From the NCBI GenBank assembly GCA_019423635.1, contig JAHZBA010000005.1, positions 1-64,000 of the forward strand: DNA of 64,000 nt, written 5' to 3'. Shown one piece after another: positions 40,005 through 49,196 of this stretch. This DNA comes from Clostridiales bacterium. GTDB taxonomy: Bacteria; Bacillota; Clostridia; Oscillospirales; Oscillospiraceae. The notes below the pieces were generated by a model, which saw nothing but the letters and a program-made list of their open reading frames with translations, had not been told where the DNA came from and searched no databases. Made by a program: the position numbers and the translations under genes. The first letter of the stretch is position 1, and every line of letters starts with the position of its first letter.

Positions 40005-43000
40005 ATGAACTGGAAACACCGGGCCGGCGCGCTGCTGCTGGCCCTTGTGACGGCGCTGTCCCTGGTCCTTCCCGCGGCGGCGGCCGATATCTCCGTGACC
40101 GGCGTGACCTTGAGCTCCAAGACACTGACCCTGAAAATGGGCGGCACGGAGACCGGCACCCTCACTGCCACAGTGGAACCGGCCAACGCCACGAATCAGA
40201 ATGTCAGCTGGGACAGCAGTGATGAAACAGTGGCAACGGTGACGAATGGCACAGTGACGGCCAAGAGAGAGGGCATCACTCGCATCACCGTGACCACGGA
40301 GGATAACAAAAAGACGGACTTCTGTAACGTCACGGTGGCGGCTGCGGACCCGCCGAGAGAACTGACCATGACCATCACCGGCGACCAGGAGACCGAGGAG
40401 GGCAAGGAGGTGGCACTCCGGCTGGAGCTCTCCGACCGGACCGAGACCGTGCAAAGCGTGACCTGGACCCCTAACAATCTGGTCTCCGACAGCACGCTTT
40501 CTGGCCACACCGTGGTGGCGAAGTTCCGCAGCGATCAGAAGGGCACCTATGAGGTCCAGGCCACGGTGGTCACCGCGAAGAACAAGACTGTGACCGGTAA
40601 GATCACCATCAAGGTGAATGAAAAGCCGGTGACGCCGCCGGTGGAGACGCCCGCCGTGGGCATCGCCATGAACCAGCGGTCCCCGGTGTACATCAACCGC
40701 AGCGCCGGCACCACCCTCACGGCGGTCACCACCCCCTCCAACGCCACGGACCCGGTGACCTGGGAGATCGTCTCCGGTGAGAGTGTGGTGAAGCTGGTGC
40801 CCAGTACGGAGAACGACCGCGTCTGCGTGGTGGAGGGCCTGACCACCGGCGCCGCCACCGTGATTGCCAAGGCGGGGGATGTTCAGACGGCCCCCTTCGT
40901 CATCGAGGTCAACGGCCTCGTTCTGGAGCCCACCACCCTGGACCTCTTCGAGGGCGGCGAGCCGGGCACCCTGGTGGCCAGCCGCTACGGCGCCGCCCGG
41001 TCCATGCAGCTGCTCTGGGAGACCCAGAGCGAGCCCATCGCCTCCGTGGTCAACGGCAAGGTCTACCCCAACGGCGTGGGCACCGCCAAGATCATCGTCT
41101 CCGCCGGGGCCAACTACCGCTCGGAGTGCACCGTCACCGTGAAGGAGAACGTGGCGGGCATCATCGAGGCCGGCAGCGTCCAGAACGGCGCGTCCTTCTC
41201 ATTCTCCGAGGGGAACCTTCTCAGCGACCTGCGCAGCCGCTGTACCAGCATGACCAGTCAGTCGCTGCGGCTGGTGCGGGGACTGGCGGTCTCCCCCAGC
41301 CAGGGCATCTTACATTACAAATATAACTCCACGGAGTTCCAGGGCCAGGGCGTGGGCAGCGAGCCCTACTACCTCACCCAGCCCTCCTCCAGCAACCCCC
41401 AGCGGCTGCTGACGGACGTCACCTTTGTCCCCGCCGTCGGCTTCACCGGCAATGCCGATATCAGCTACACCGGCGAGAGCACCGAGGGCAAAAACTTCAA
41501 CGGCACCATCCGTGTCAACGTGAAGAGCACCGGAGATGTGACCTACAGCACCGCCACCAATCTGCCGGTGACCTTCGAGGCGGCGGATTTCACCGCCATC
41601 TGCCGGGCCAAGCAGGGCCAGGAGATTAAGTATATCTCCTTCCAGCCCGTCTCCTCCGGCAGGGGGACGCTGTACCGCAATTACAGCACCACGGCGCAGT
41701 ACAACCCGCCGGTCACCGCCTCGGATAAGTATTACCGCACCAACAAGCCCCTGCTGGACGAGGTGACCTTCGTCCCCGCCGAGAATACCACCGGCACGGT
41801 GAAGATCCCCTATACCTGTGTCACCACCGGCAATGGCAGCTACAGCGGCACCGTGACGATTTTCGTGGAGGACATGTCCCTGACGGAGGAGGGGGCGGTG
41901 AATTATACCGTGGCCCCCGGACGCACGGTGGACCTGCGGTCGGCGGACTTCAACAGCGCCTGCCGGGAGGTCACGGAGACCACGCTGGATTACATCCGCT
42001 TCGACAGTCTGCCCGACTCCTCTCAGGGGACGCTGTACTTCAACTACCGCAATGCCTCCAGCACCGGCAGCCGGGTCACCTCCGGCACCAAGTACTACCG
42101 CACCGGCTCCTCCCAGATCTCCGACATCACCTTCGTGCCCGCCGGCGGCTATACCGGCTCCGTGTCTGTGCCCTTCACCGGGTACAACACCAAGGGCGAC
42201 AGCTTCAGCGCCCACATGGTGATCCGGGTCACGGAGTCCGGCGGGACCGTGCGCTACTCCATCCAGGAGAATGATACGGTGACCTTCGACGAGCGGGACT
42301 TCAACGAGGCGTTTCGAAGCATGACGGGAGAGCCCCTGGAATATGTTACCTTTGACCTGCCCGCCTCCCGGGAGGGAAAGCTGTACCGGAATTACCGCAG
42401 CAGCAGCTCCAGCGGCAGCAGCGTCAGCTCCTCCACAAGGCTCTACTACGACGGCCGGCCGAACATCTCCGATGTCACCTTCGTGCCTGCCAGCGGCTTT
42501 ACCGGCACGGTGTCCTTCACCTACCGGGGCTATGACGAGGACGGAGACCGGACCAACGGCACCGTGGAGATCACCGTCGGCGGCACCGGGAGCAGCACGA
42601 TTTATTACAGCGGCGTCAATACCCAGTCCATCGCCCTGCGGCTGACGGATTTTCAGTCGGCCTGCACCTCCGTACTGGGTGGGACGCTTTCCTACATCCG
42701 CTTCAGCAGCCTGCCCGGCGCCGGCGTGGGACAGCTGCGGCAGGACACCGGGTCCTATGTCTCCACCGGCACCAGCTATTACGCCGGCACCAGTCCCTCC
42801 ATCAGCCAGCTGTCCTTCCTTCCCAGCACCAGCTACCAGGGGATTGTGAGTATTCCCTATACCGGCTGGGATACCCAGGGCAGGAGCTTCAACGGCAATA
42901 TTGAGATCGTTGTGAGCGGAGGCTATACGGCCTCGTCCACCTTCACGGATCTGGGGGGCTACTCATCGGAGTTTGTCAACGCCATTGAGTACCTCAACCG

Positions 43001-43484
43001 CGCCGGCGTGGTCAACGGATACGGCGACGGGCGCTTCGGCCCCGGCCGGCCGGTGAGCCGCGGGGAGTTCGCCCTGATGGTGTGCCGGGCCTTCAACCTC
43101 AATACCGGCAGCACCTCCAGCTTCCCGGACGTGCCGGCAAACAGCGCCTATGCCTGGGCGGTGGCCACGGCCAGGGACCTGGGAATTGCCCAGGGCAGCA
43201 ACGGCATGTACAGCCCCAACAGCTCCATCACCCGGCAGGCGGCCATGACCATGATCTGCCGTGCCATGCGCGCCGCCGGACAGAGCGTGCCCAATGTCTC
43301 TGTCAGCTCGCTGTCGTCCTATCAGGATTTCAGCCAGCTCTCGGACTACGCCCGGGCGTCGGTTGCGTCTCTGGTTCAGATGGGCGCGGTGCAGGGGGAT
43401 GCCTCCAGACGGCTGAATCCCACCCAGAGCATCACCCGGGCCCAGATGGCCGTCATCTTGTACCGCGTGCTCACCAGGGGCTGA
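40005..43484 (+). CDS. Exported Ig-like repeat protein with C-terminal SLH domains
   Basis: An 1159-aa exported protein with signal peptide (HRAGALLLALVTALSLVLPA, cleavage near AAAAD). After it come two or three BIG2-like immunoglobulin domains (about 28-385; VTLSSKTLTLKMGG, ATVEPANATNQNVSWDSSD). Five repeats of about 115 residues follow at about 385-985. Each is built around a GTLYxNY segment and a VTFVPAxGFTG segment. Three SLH domains end the protein (about 985-1155; for example RPVSRGEFALMVCRAFNL, SITRQAAMTMICRAMR, SITRAQMAVILYRVL). SLH at the C-terminus, against the N-terminus in the preceding gene, gives the pair opposite orientations on the wall. AAAGGAG lies 8 nt before the ATG. Confidence 0.87.
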   Translation: MNWKHRAGALLLALVTALSLVLPAAAADISVTGVTLSSKTLTLKMGGTETGTLTATVEPANATNQNVSWDSSDETVATVTNGTVTAKREGITRITVTTEDNKKTDFCNVTVAAADPPRELTMTITGDQETEEGKEVALRLELSDRTETVQSVTWTPNNLVSDSTLSGHTVVAKFRSDQKGTYEVQATVVTAKNKTVTGKITIKVNEKPVTPPVETPAVGIAMNQRSPVYINRSAGTTLTAVTTPSNATDPVTWEIVSGESVVKLVPSTENDRVCVVEGLTTGAATVIAKAGDVQTAPFVIEVNGLVLEPTTLDLFEGGEPGTLVASRYGAARSMQLLWETQSEPIASVVNGKVYPNGVGTAKIIVSAGANYRSECTVTVKENVAGIIEAGSVQNGASFSFSEGNLLSDLRSRCTSMTSQSLRLVRGLAVSPSQGILHYKYNSTEFQGQGVGSEPYYLTQPSSSNPQRLLTDVTFVPAVGFTGNADISYTGESTEGKNFNGTIRVNVKSTGDVTYSTATNLPVTFEAADFTAICRAKQGQEIKYISFQPVSSGRGTLYRNYSTTAQYNPPVTASDKYYRTNKPLLDEVTFVPAENTTGTVKIPYTCVTTGNGSYSGTVTIFVEDMSLTEEGAVNYTVAPGRTVDLRSADFNSACREVTETTLDYIRFDSLPDSSQGTLYFNYRNASSTGSRVTSGTKYYRTGSSQISDITFVPAGGYTGSVSVPFTGYNTKGDSFSAHMVIRVTESGGTVRYSIQENDTVTFDERDFNEAFRSMTGEPLEYVTFDLPASREGKLYRNYRSSSSSGSSVSSSTRLYYDGRPNISDVTFVPASGFTGTVSFTYRGYDEDGDRTNGTVEITVGGTGSSTIYYSGVNTQSIALRLTDFQSACTSVLGGTLSYIRFSSLPGAGVGQLRQDTGSYVSTGTSYYAGTSPSISQLSFLPSTSYQGIVSIPYTGWDTQGRSFNGNIEIVVSGGYTASSTFTDLGGYSSEFVNAIEYLNRAGVVNGYGDGRFGPGRPVSRGEFALMVCRAFNLNTGSTSSFPDVPANSAYAWAVATARDLGIAQGSNGMYSPNSSITRQAAMTMICRAMRAAGQSVPNVSVSSLSSYQDFSQLSDYARASVASLVQMGAVQGDASRRLNPTQSITRAQMAVILYRVLTRG

Positions 43485-43578
43485 TGAGAGCGGCCGGACG
43501 GCGTATGTTTTCAGATTTGATGACCGAGACAGGATCAGACATGCCAACGATAAGCTGAGAAGAGAAGGAGAGAGGACC

Positions 43579-44343
43579 ATGTGGGAGTTCCTGAAAAAGA
43601 GGAGAGAGATGCTCCGGGAGGAAATCCGGGAGGAGGTCCGGGAGGAGCTTCGTGAGGAACTCGGGCTCCAGGAAGATCCCCCTGAGGAGGAACCGGAGGA
43701 GCCGGCAGCAGACCCCACCGCAGAGCTCGATTCCGGAATGCTGGTGGAAGTGCTGACCATGGATAACCACCTGATCTTCGTGGGAACACTGGAGATTCTG
43801 GACCGGGGCGTCGTCCAGATCCGGGAGGAGACCGGGCAGGCTGTGCCGCGGGTGGAGTATAACCTGAAGGTGAAGCTGCGGGCCTTCCGGCAGAGCGAGT
43901 GGGTGATTGCCCTCTTTGGCTATGTCTGCGGCAGCAGCCCGGAGTTCTGGCGGGTAGACCGGTTGGAGGCGCTGCAAACCCAGGAGAAGCGGAACTTCTT
44001 CCGGCAGAATATCCGCATGGAGGCCCAGGTCCGGGCCCTGCAGGACAGCCGGACGCGGCCCTGCCGGGTGCTGGACGTCAGCGCCGGCGGCGCGCTGATC
44101 CGCTGCCAGGAGGTGTTTCGGGAGGGCCAGCTGGTTCGCCTGAGCGGTGTGCGCCTTCTGGAAGAGGAGGACCCGTTCAACTTCACCTGCCGGGTGCAGC
44201 GGGTCATTCCGGACGGAACCTATACCAATTACGGCTGCCAGTTTGAACAGATGACGACCAAGGACGAGGACCGGCTGATGCGGGTGATCCTGGTTCTCCA
44301 GCGCAAGGCCCTGCAGGCCCGCCGGGGCGGCGATCTGGTGTAA
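43579..44343 (+). CDS. PilZ-domain protein with N-terminal charged coiled coil, second copy
   Basis: A 254-aa protein. Residues 6-28 form a highly charged Arg/Glu helix (RRREMLREEIREEVREEL) followed by an acidic Pro/Glu linker, then a YcgR-N-like domain (about 52-130). The PilZ domain has RNFFR (RxxxR) at 138-142 and DVSAGG (D-x-S-x-x-G) at 166-171, both intact. It is therefore likely to bind cyclic-di-GMP. The coiled coil may mediate oligomerisation or docking. A strong GAAGGAGAG precedes the start. It closes the plus-strand run that began with the ylqG-like gene and is followed by a terminator. Confidence 0.86.
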   Translation: MWEFLKKRREMLREEIREEVREELREELGLQEDPPEEEPEEPAADPTAELDSGMLVEVLTMDNHLIFVGTLEILDRGVVQIREETGQAVPRVEYNLKVKLRAFRQSEWVIALFGYVCGSSPEFWRVDRLEALQTQEKRNFFRQNIRMEAQVRALQDSRTRPCRVLDVSAGGALIRCQEVFREGQLVRLSGVRLLEEEDPFNFTCRVQRVIPDGTYTNYGCQFEQMTTKDEDRLMRVILVLQRKALQARRGGDLV

Positions 44344-44815
44344 TCCGGATTTTCCGGGAGCATGTGCAGGCCGCGTGTTCTGTTCGCGGCGAATGCCGTG
44401 TCTTCCAGAATCCATGTGAATTATGGAGAGCTTCGCGCGCCCGTCTTTGCCGGCGCCGCCGAAGCGCCTGAACGGAGCCCCCATCAGGAGGATTTCACAG
44501 CGAAAGGCAGCTGCATGACGATTTTGCGTCGTGCGGCTGCCTTTTTTTGTCGAGATCCGGGACACGATCACACGTCCCGATGAACGGATCATGCGCATCT
44601 GTCCGCGGGGGATCTCCCGCTCCGCCGGGCCGATGCCCTTCCGACAGGCGATCCGCCCGGCGCAGGGGCAGACCCTGGTGAAGCCTGGCACCTGTTTGGC
44701 GCCGCCCAGGCAGGAGGCCGGTGCGGCCGGTACCGGGCGGGCAGAGCAGTTCCATCATCCAGGCCTTTCGCGGCGTTGTGTTCGGCGCCGTCAGCGGCGG
44801 CTGACATGCACCGGC
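44344..44815. other. Intergenic region between convergent pilZ and DUF2812 genes
   Basis: A 472-nt gap. It contains the terminator at 44503-44548; otherwise short open frames on both strands lack ribosome binding sites and recognisable products. I see nothing else in it. Confidence 0.6.
44503..44548 (+). terminator. Intrinsic terminator after the PilZ/SLH gene run
   Basis: AAAGGCAGCTGCATGACG (44503-44520) pairs with CGTCGTGCGGCTGCCTTT (44527-44544), with two G-U pairs, and runs into TTTTTTT. It is the first strong terminator downstream of the second pilZ gene. Confidence 0.85.
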
Positions 44816-46048
44816 TTATGTTCCGCTGCGCTCCAGCAGGAGAGCGGCACATTCGTCCAGAGACCATCCCTCCGGCACGGTGAAGAAGTAGACGCTGCGG
44901 TCCTCCAGAAGCAGGGCTGTGCGGGCCTTTTCCAGGATGTAAAGCGTTCTGCCGTTCCATGGCCGGGGGGAGAAGGCCTCGCGGAAGTCCGATTGGGCCT
45001 GCTGGTAGAGGTAGCGGAAGATCTGCTTTGCCAGAAGAGGACTGCGGGTGACCGTGTGGTTGGTGAAGAGGTAGCCGTCCTCTTCCGATTCCTCGGCATA
45101 GAGCAGATTGTCCGCCAGAATGGAGCGGTTGACCCGCACGGCGCTGTTTTTCTCCGCCTCGGAGCCGAAGTCGCTGAGATGCAGTACCGGCAGGGTGTCC
45201 GCCTGAGCCAGCAGGGTCTCCTGCTGCTGCGTGCTCCAGGCGGCGTTGGCGTCGCTCATGCGGTGATTGAGGAAGAGGATCATTCCGAACATCACCACGC
45301 TGATCAGGGCCACCACCGGCAGCAGGCGGCGGTTGTCCTGCCGGTCCCTGGCCATGGACTGCAGGAGCACCATGCCCGCCAGAATCACCCCGATGGGGAT
45401 CAGCAGGTAGAACAGCATGTCGCTGCGGTCCCCCAGCTCCAGGGCAATGGCGGCCAGGAGAAGGAGCAGCAGCCCGCCGCTGTGGACCAGATACCGGATG
45501 CAGATTCGGGGCCGGGAGGGCGGCGGTGCGGGGATGCTGAGCAGCAAGGCGTTTACGGCGTGGTACACCGCCAGAAATCCCATCAGAGCGCCAATCACCA
45601 GATACAGGTTGGTGAGGATCAGGGAGTAGACCACCGCGGGGGAACGCAGAAGCCAGATGGCAGCCGCCGCCAGCACCAGCACCCAGATCAGGGAGGCCAG
45701 GCGGCAGGTGTTCCGGATCAGAGGCGCAGGATCCCGGTTCGGAAGAGCGATATCCGGATCTTCCGTGGCCAGGATCTGGCAGCCCTTGCTGGTTCCGACA
45801 GCATACCAGCCCTCCTGCATACGCTCCCGGAGACGGCCCTTGGGGTAGCGGCGGAAGCAGGCGAGGGAGGTCATGGCATGGGGGTCTACCGCGTAGCGCG
45901 GGGGATGGTCTGCCGGAACAAAGCCCGCCAGCACGCCGCGGCACCAGCGCAGCCGCCAGCCTGACGACGCCATCTCATTCAGATAGGCCTCCATCTGCCG
46001 GAAATGCTCCGGCCGGAAGGCAAACAGACAAACCTTGGATCGTTTCAC
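44816..46048 (-). CDS. DUF2812-type multi-pass membrane protein
   Basis: A 410-aa protein whose N-terminal soluble part (about 1-110) has the DUF2812 pattern MEAYLNEMASSGWRL, then F-x-PADHPPRYAVD. Five or six hydrophobic segments follow between about 112 and 270 (for example LASLIWVLVLAAAAIWLL, LILTNLYLVIGALMGFLAVY, GGLLLLLLAAIAL). A C-terminal soluble domain of about 140 residues ends the protein. Start is GTG with AAGGAGA five nt upstream. DUF2812 genes usually accompany a PadR-type repressor; none is adjacent here. Function unknown, perhaps envelope-stress or drug-response related. It stands alone between a terminator and the DUF5058 operon. Confidence 0.72.
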   Translation of the reverse strand: MKRSKVCLFAFRPEHFRQMEAYLNEMASSGWRLRWCRGVLAGFVPADHPPRYAVDPHAMTSLACFRRYPKGRLRERMQEGWYAVGTSKGCQILATEDPDIALPNRDPAPLIRNTCRLASLIWVLVLAAAAIWLLRSPAVVYSLILTNLYLVIGALMGFLAVYHAVNALLLSIPAPPPSRPRICIRYLVHSGGLLLLLLAAIALELGDRSDMLFYLLIPIGVILAGMVLLQSMARDRQDNRRLLPVVALISVVMFGMILFLNHRMSDANAAWSTQQQETLLAQADTLPVLHLSDFGSEAEKNSAVRVNRSILADNLLYAEESEEDGYLFTNHTVTRSPLLAKQIFRYLYQQAQSDFREAFSPRPWNGRTLYILEKARTALLLEDRSVYFFTVPEGWSLDECAALLLERSGT

Positions 46049-46283
46049 AGTGGTCTCCTTTCCCCGGGAAACGGTGAGCGCTTTTCAAAAAACTCTGGCG
46101 GACAACGGGAACGGCCGCCTCCTGAGCGGGGAGATCAGGGAGGGGGCATCCACGTTGGATGAAATCGGATCTCTCCGCAAGTGCCCGCTGCATTTGCGCG
46201 CAAAGCGGGCGGCTTCCGGGAGGGAACGGCTGAGCGGCTGCCCCCACGCGATCCGCGCAGAGGCAGCCGTATGGAGGGACGGA

Positions 46284-46982
46284 TCAGGCGGTTGCTTTCT
46301 TCTTTTTCTCGTTTTGATAGAAGACATACCCCAGAACCATGCTCAGGAGGATGGCGCCGGGGAACTTGGTAATGGAGGGAATGGGCAGGTACTCGATGAT
46401 CAGGCACAGGATGAAGATCACCGGCACGAAGAACTTCTGCTTCTTCCAGTACTGGGCCAGCACGCCGCCCAGGATGGCGGGGAGACAGAAGTCAAAGGCG
46501 TTGATGACGAAGGGGGGCAGGATCTCCAGGATGTACACGCCGGCCACGGCGGCCAGGGTGACGAAGAACAGGTTCGTGAACACGGAGACGCCCATGGCGA
46601 TGACGCCGACCACCTCGCCCCGCTTGGTGCCGGCTTCCGCATTGGTGGCCAGCTGGGCGGAGAGCATGGCGGGAAGACGGACGGAGGGCACGTTGCCGGA
46701 GAGATAGCCGATGTAGAGGCCCGTGGTGCCCATAGCGGGGTAGTAGCCAAGAGGCTCAAAGATGTAGATCAGCAGGTAGGACGAGAGGATGATCCCCCAG
46801 CCGGCCAGGATCTGGCTCCACTCGGGGCGCAGGCCCAGGCCCAGCCACAGGTACAAAGGCGGCGCGAAGGTCAGCAGGGCCGCAACCAGGGTGGTCAGAC
46901 GGCCGGAGCGGATCATCTTGACGGAGTATTCGTCGTGGAAGCGCTGGTCCAGCTCAGCGGCGGACAGATTCTCAGTTCCCAT
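46284..46982 (-). CDS. Membrane protein, partner of DUF5058
   Basis: A 232-aa integral membrane protein with about six hydrophobic segments (such as LTTLVAALLTFAPPLYLWLGL, GWGIILSSYLLIYIF, VFTNLFFVTLAAVAGVYIL). Conserved-looking polar stretches include MGTTGLYIGYLSGNVPSVRLPA, between membrane segments, and a C-terminal Lys tail. It starts 4 nt after the DUF5058 gene with GGGAGG, so the two are coupled and probably form one complex. Databases sometimes label such proteins mechanosensitive channels, but I see no MscS signature. A transporter for the substrate of the M20 hydrolase upstream is the working inference. Confidence 0.65.
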   Translation of the reverse strand: MGTENLSAAELDQRFHDEYSVKMIRSGRLTTLVAALLTFAPPLYLWLGLGLRPEWSQILAGWGIILSSYLLIYIFEPLGYYPAMGTTGLYIGYLSGNVPSVRLPAMLSAQLATNAEAGTKRGEVVGVIAMGVSVFTNLFFVTLAAVAGVYILEILPPFVINAFDFCLPAILGGVLAQYWKKQKFFVPVIFILCLIIEYLPIPSITKFPGAILLSMVLGYVFYQNEKKKKATA

Positions 46983-46986
46983 TTTG

Positions 46987-47715
46987 TTAACCTCCCATCA
47001 CTCGGAACGCCTGGGCAATGAAGATCGCCGCCAGCATGGCGAGGCCCAGGGCAAACTCCTTCAGCTTCGGCGCCTTCTCGGCGAGCTTCATCAGGAGCAG
47101 CATGATGACGAAGCCGGACACGCCGGCAATGATCTTGGGCAGGCCGCCCACCATCTGACCGGTCATGAACTTGGTGATGCAGCCGGTCATGATGCACGCG
47201 CCCACGGCGTCGAACATCTTGGTGTCATAACGGTCCACCACGCCCTTGATCTTCTCGATCTTGTGGAAGAACAGCAGGTCCACGATGAAGAAGCCCCAGG
47301 TATTCAGGGTAATGACCCACACGGAGTTGCAAAAGCCGATGATGCCGTACTCCGGGCCGCCCAGGGACATGCCCAGGGCCGTGGCGCCGGCGGTAGCGCC
47401 CAGCATCTCCGTGGTGATGGTGCCGATGATGGAAAGGCGTAGCCAGGCGAAGGGGCCGCCCATGATGCTCATGAAGGCGATCATGACGGTGAACATGGAC
47501 ATGCCGGGGCCGAAGGAGGAGAAAATACCGGCCTGAATGGCCACCTTGGTGTCCTCCTTGGTCAGACCCACCAGGGGACCGGCGTTTACCGCCGTGCGGA
47601 TAAAGGAATAGGCCTGTACGCACATGGCGATGACCGTGGGAATCACCATGACCCACAGCATCGGCATATTGGCGATGGAGAGGTATTCCTTGTTTGTCAT
47701 GGTATCAACAAACAT
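46987..47715 (-). CDS. DUF5058 family membrane protein
   Basis: A 242-aa integral membrane protein. The N-terminal EYLSIANMPMLWVMVIPT and the MGGPFAWLRLSIIGTITTEML block fit the DUF5058 family, with an internal GMSLGGPEYGI. About six membrane helices are predicted by eye. It is the middle gene of a minus-strand run: M20 carbamoylase-like hydrolase, DUF5058, second membrane protein. Uptake of a ureido, hydantoin-derived or N-carbamoyl compound that the hydrolase then splits would explain the grouping; this is inference. The biochemical role of DUF5058 is not established to my knowledge. Confidence 0.78.
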   Translation of the reverse strand: MFVDTMTNKEYLSIANMPMLWVMVIPTVIAMCVQAYSFIRTAVNAGPLVGLTKEDTKVAIQAGIFSSFGPGMSMFTVMIAFMSIMGGPFAWLRLSIIGTITTEMLGATAGATALGMSLGGPEYGIIGFCNSVWVITLNTWGFFIVDLLFFHKIEKIKGVVDRYDTKMFDAVGACIMTGCITKFMTGQMVGGLPKIIAGVSGFVIMLLLMKLAEKAPKLKEFALGLAMLAAIFIAQAFRVMGG

Positions 47716-47885
47716 GATTTCTTTGCACTTCCTTTCTCTTTGATTCCGGCGTTCCCGGGGATGCGCGGAGATGGGTCCCCGGGGAGTTCAGGGGGGTGCG
47801 GCAGACCGGGGCCCGGAGCGGCGCCCCTGCGCTCCGCCGGGGCCGCCCCGGACTCCGCGTTTTTTTAGATCCGTGAAAACGCTGC

Positions 47886-49151
47886 TCAGTCCGCCTGGTC
47901 CAGCTTCAGCACGGCGTTGAGCATGACACTGGCGCCGGCAGTGCAGATCTCATCGCTGGTGTGCTCCGGCTCGCAGTGGCTGAGACCCTTCTCGGAGGAG
48001 ACGAAGATCATGGTGGTGGGGATCATATAGGAGATGTACTGGGCGTCATGACCGGCGCCGGAGTGGATGTCCATGTGGCTGACGCCCAGCTCCTGGGCGG
48101 CCTGGCGGACATAGCCCACCAGCTCCTGATCCCAGTACACGGTGTCGCGGTTCCAGCCCAGGACCACCTCACACTTGCAGCCCTTCCACTCCCGCTTTTC
48201 CAGACTGAACAGGATCTCCCGGACCTGGTTCAGCACGTCGGGATTTTCGTGGCGCACATCGATGGAGAAGTCAAAGAAGTCGGGGATAACGGTGTTCACG
48301 CAGGGGTGGATCACCACCTCGCCGGTGGTATACACCAGGTCCTCATAGCCCAGCTTGTCGATCTCGTCGTGGAGATAGCACAGGGCCTCGGCGGCGGCGT
48401 GGAAGGCGTCGTGGCGCTTCTTCATGGGGAAGGTGCCGGCATGGGCGGCGAAGCCGTAGAACTTCACCCGATAGATCATCTGGCCCAGCACACAGGTGAC
48501 GATTCCCACGTCCTTGCCGGCGTCCTCCAGGATGGGGCCCTGTTCGATGTGGGTTTCAAAGAGGGCCCGATACTTCTCCGGGGTCATCCGGTTTTTCTTG
48601 TCGCCCTTGTAGGGGAAGGCCGCCAGCCGCTCACCGAAGGTGACCTCCGGAGTCAGGATGGACCGGGAGGCCATCATTTTGCTGTACTCGAAATTGTTCT
48701 TGAACCGCTCGGGCATGTAGTCATAGGCCATGGTGCCGGAGCACATCATGCAGGGCGGGAACTCGGAGCCCTCCTCGTTGGTGAAGATCATGGCGGTGAG
48801 GGGGTGCTTGTGGGGGATCTTCTCCGCGGCCACGGTCTCCAGTACCTCCATGGCGCTCATGACGCCCAGGATGCCGTCGTAGTTGCCGCCGTTTTTCACG
48901 CTGTCGCAGTGGGAGCCCATGACGATGCGCTTGGCATTGGGATCACTGCCGGGCAGAGTGGCGTACATGTTGGCCAGGTCGTCCATCTCAATGATGGCGC
49001 CGATGGCTTCCATCCGCCGGACCCACTCGGCACGGGCCATCTTGTCCTCCTCGGACAGGGCATAGCGGGTGATGCCGCCGTGACCGGCGTCGCCGAACTT
49101 ACTGAAGGTGTGGATCTTGTCGCTCATTCTCTCCAGACTGCACTGATACAT
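47886..49151 (-). CDS. M20-family hydantoinase/carbamoylase-type amidohydrolase (divergent)
   Basis: A 421-aa di-metal hydrolase of the M20 carbamoylase/allantoate-amidohydrolase group. Metal ligands are visible: His in GSHCDS, Asp in GNYDGILG, Glu in TNEEGSEF, a His in ETHIEQGP and the last His near SHCEPEHTS. The dimerisation domain has FYGFAAHAGTFPMKKRHDA. The usual NEEG-x-RF and GSxA motifs are altered (NEEGSEF, SGTMA), so the substrate may differ from the standard N-carbamoyl amino acids. ATG 49151 has AAAGGA 9 nt upstream; an ATG three codons earlier touches that ribosome binding site. It heads an operon with two membrane proteins, and a 16-bp palindrome lies upstream. Confidence 0.85.
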   Translation of the reverse strand: MYQCSLERMSDKIHTFSKFGDAGHGGITRYALSEEDKMARAEWVRRMEAIGAIIEMDDLANMYATLPGSDPNAKRIVMGSHCDSVKNGGNYDGILGVMSAMEVLETVAAEKIPHKHPLTAMIFTNEEGSEFPPCMMCSGTMAYDYMPERFKNNFEYSKMMASRSILTPEVTFGERLAAFPYKGDKKNRMTPEKYRALFETHIEQGPILEDAGKDVGIVTCVLGQMIYRVKFYGFAAHAGTFPMKKRHDAFHAAAEALCYLHDEIDKLGYEDLVYTTGEVVIHPCVNTVIPDFFDFSIDVRHENPDVLNQVREILFSLEKREWKGCKCEVVLGWNRDTVYWDQELVGYVRQAAQELGVSHMDIHSGAGHDAQYISYMIPTTMIFVSSEKGLSHCEPEHTSDEICTAGASVMLNAVLKLDQAD

Positions 49152-49196
49152 AGACAACATTCCTTTCTCTTTTCAGCGTGATATGTGGGATTTGCG

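Noticed and set aside
46049..46283. Hairpin CGGCTGCC/GGCAGCCG as terminator of the DUF5058 operon
   Set aside because: The loop is about 19 nt and no U-tract follows on the minus strand, so it is too weak to annotate as a terminator.
47716..47885. GC-rich palindromes and a T-run between the DUF5058 and M20 genes as a terminator
   Set aside because: The T-run follows the stem only on the plus strand, where no gene ends. On the minus strand no U-tract follows, so the operon is probably continuous.
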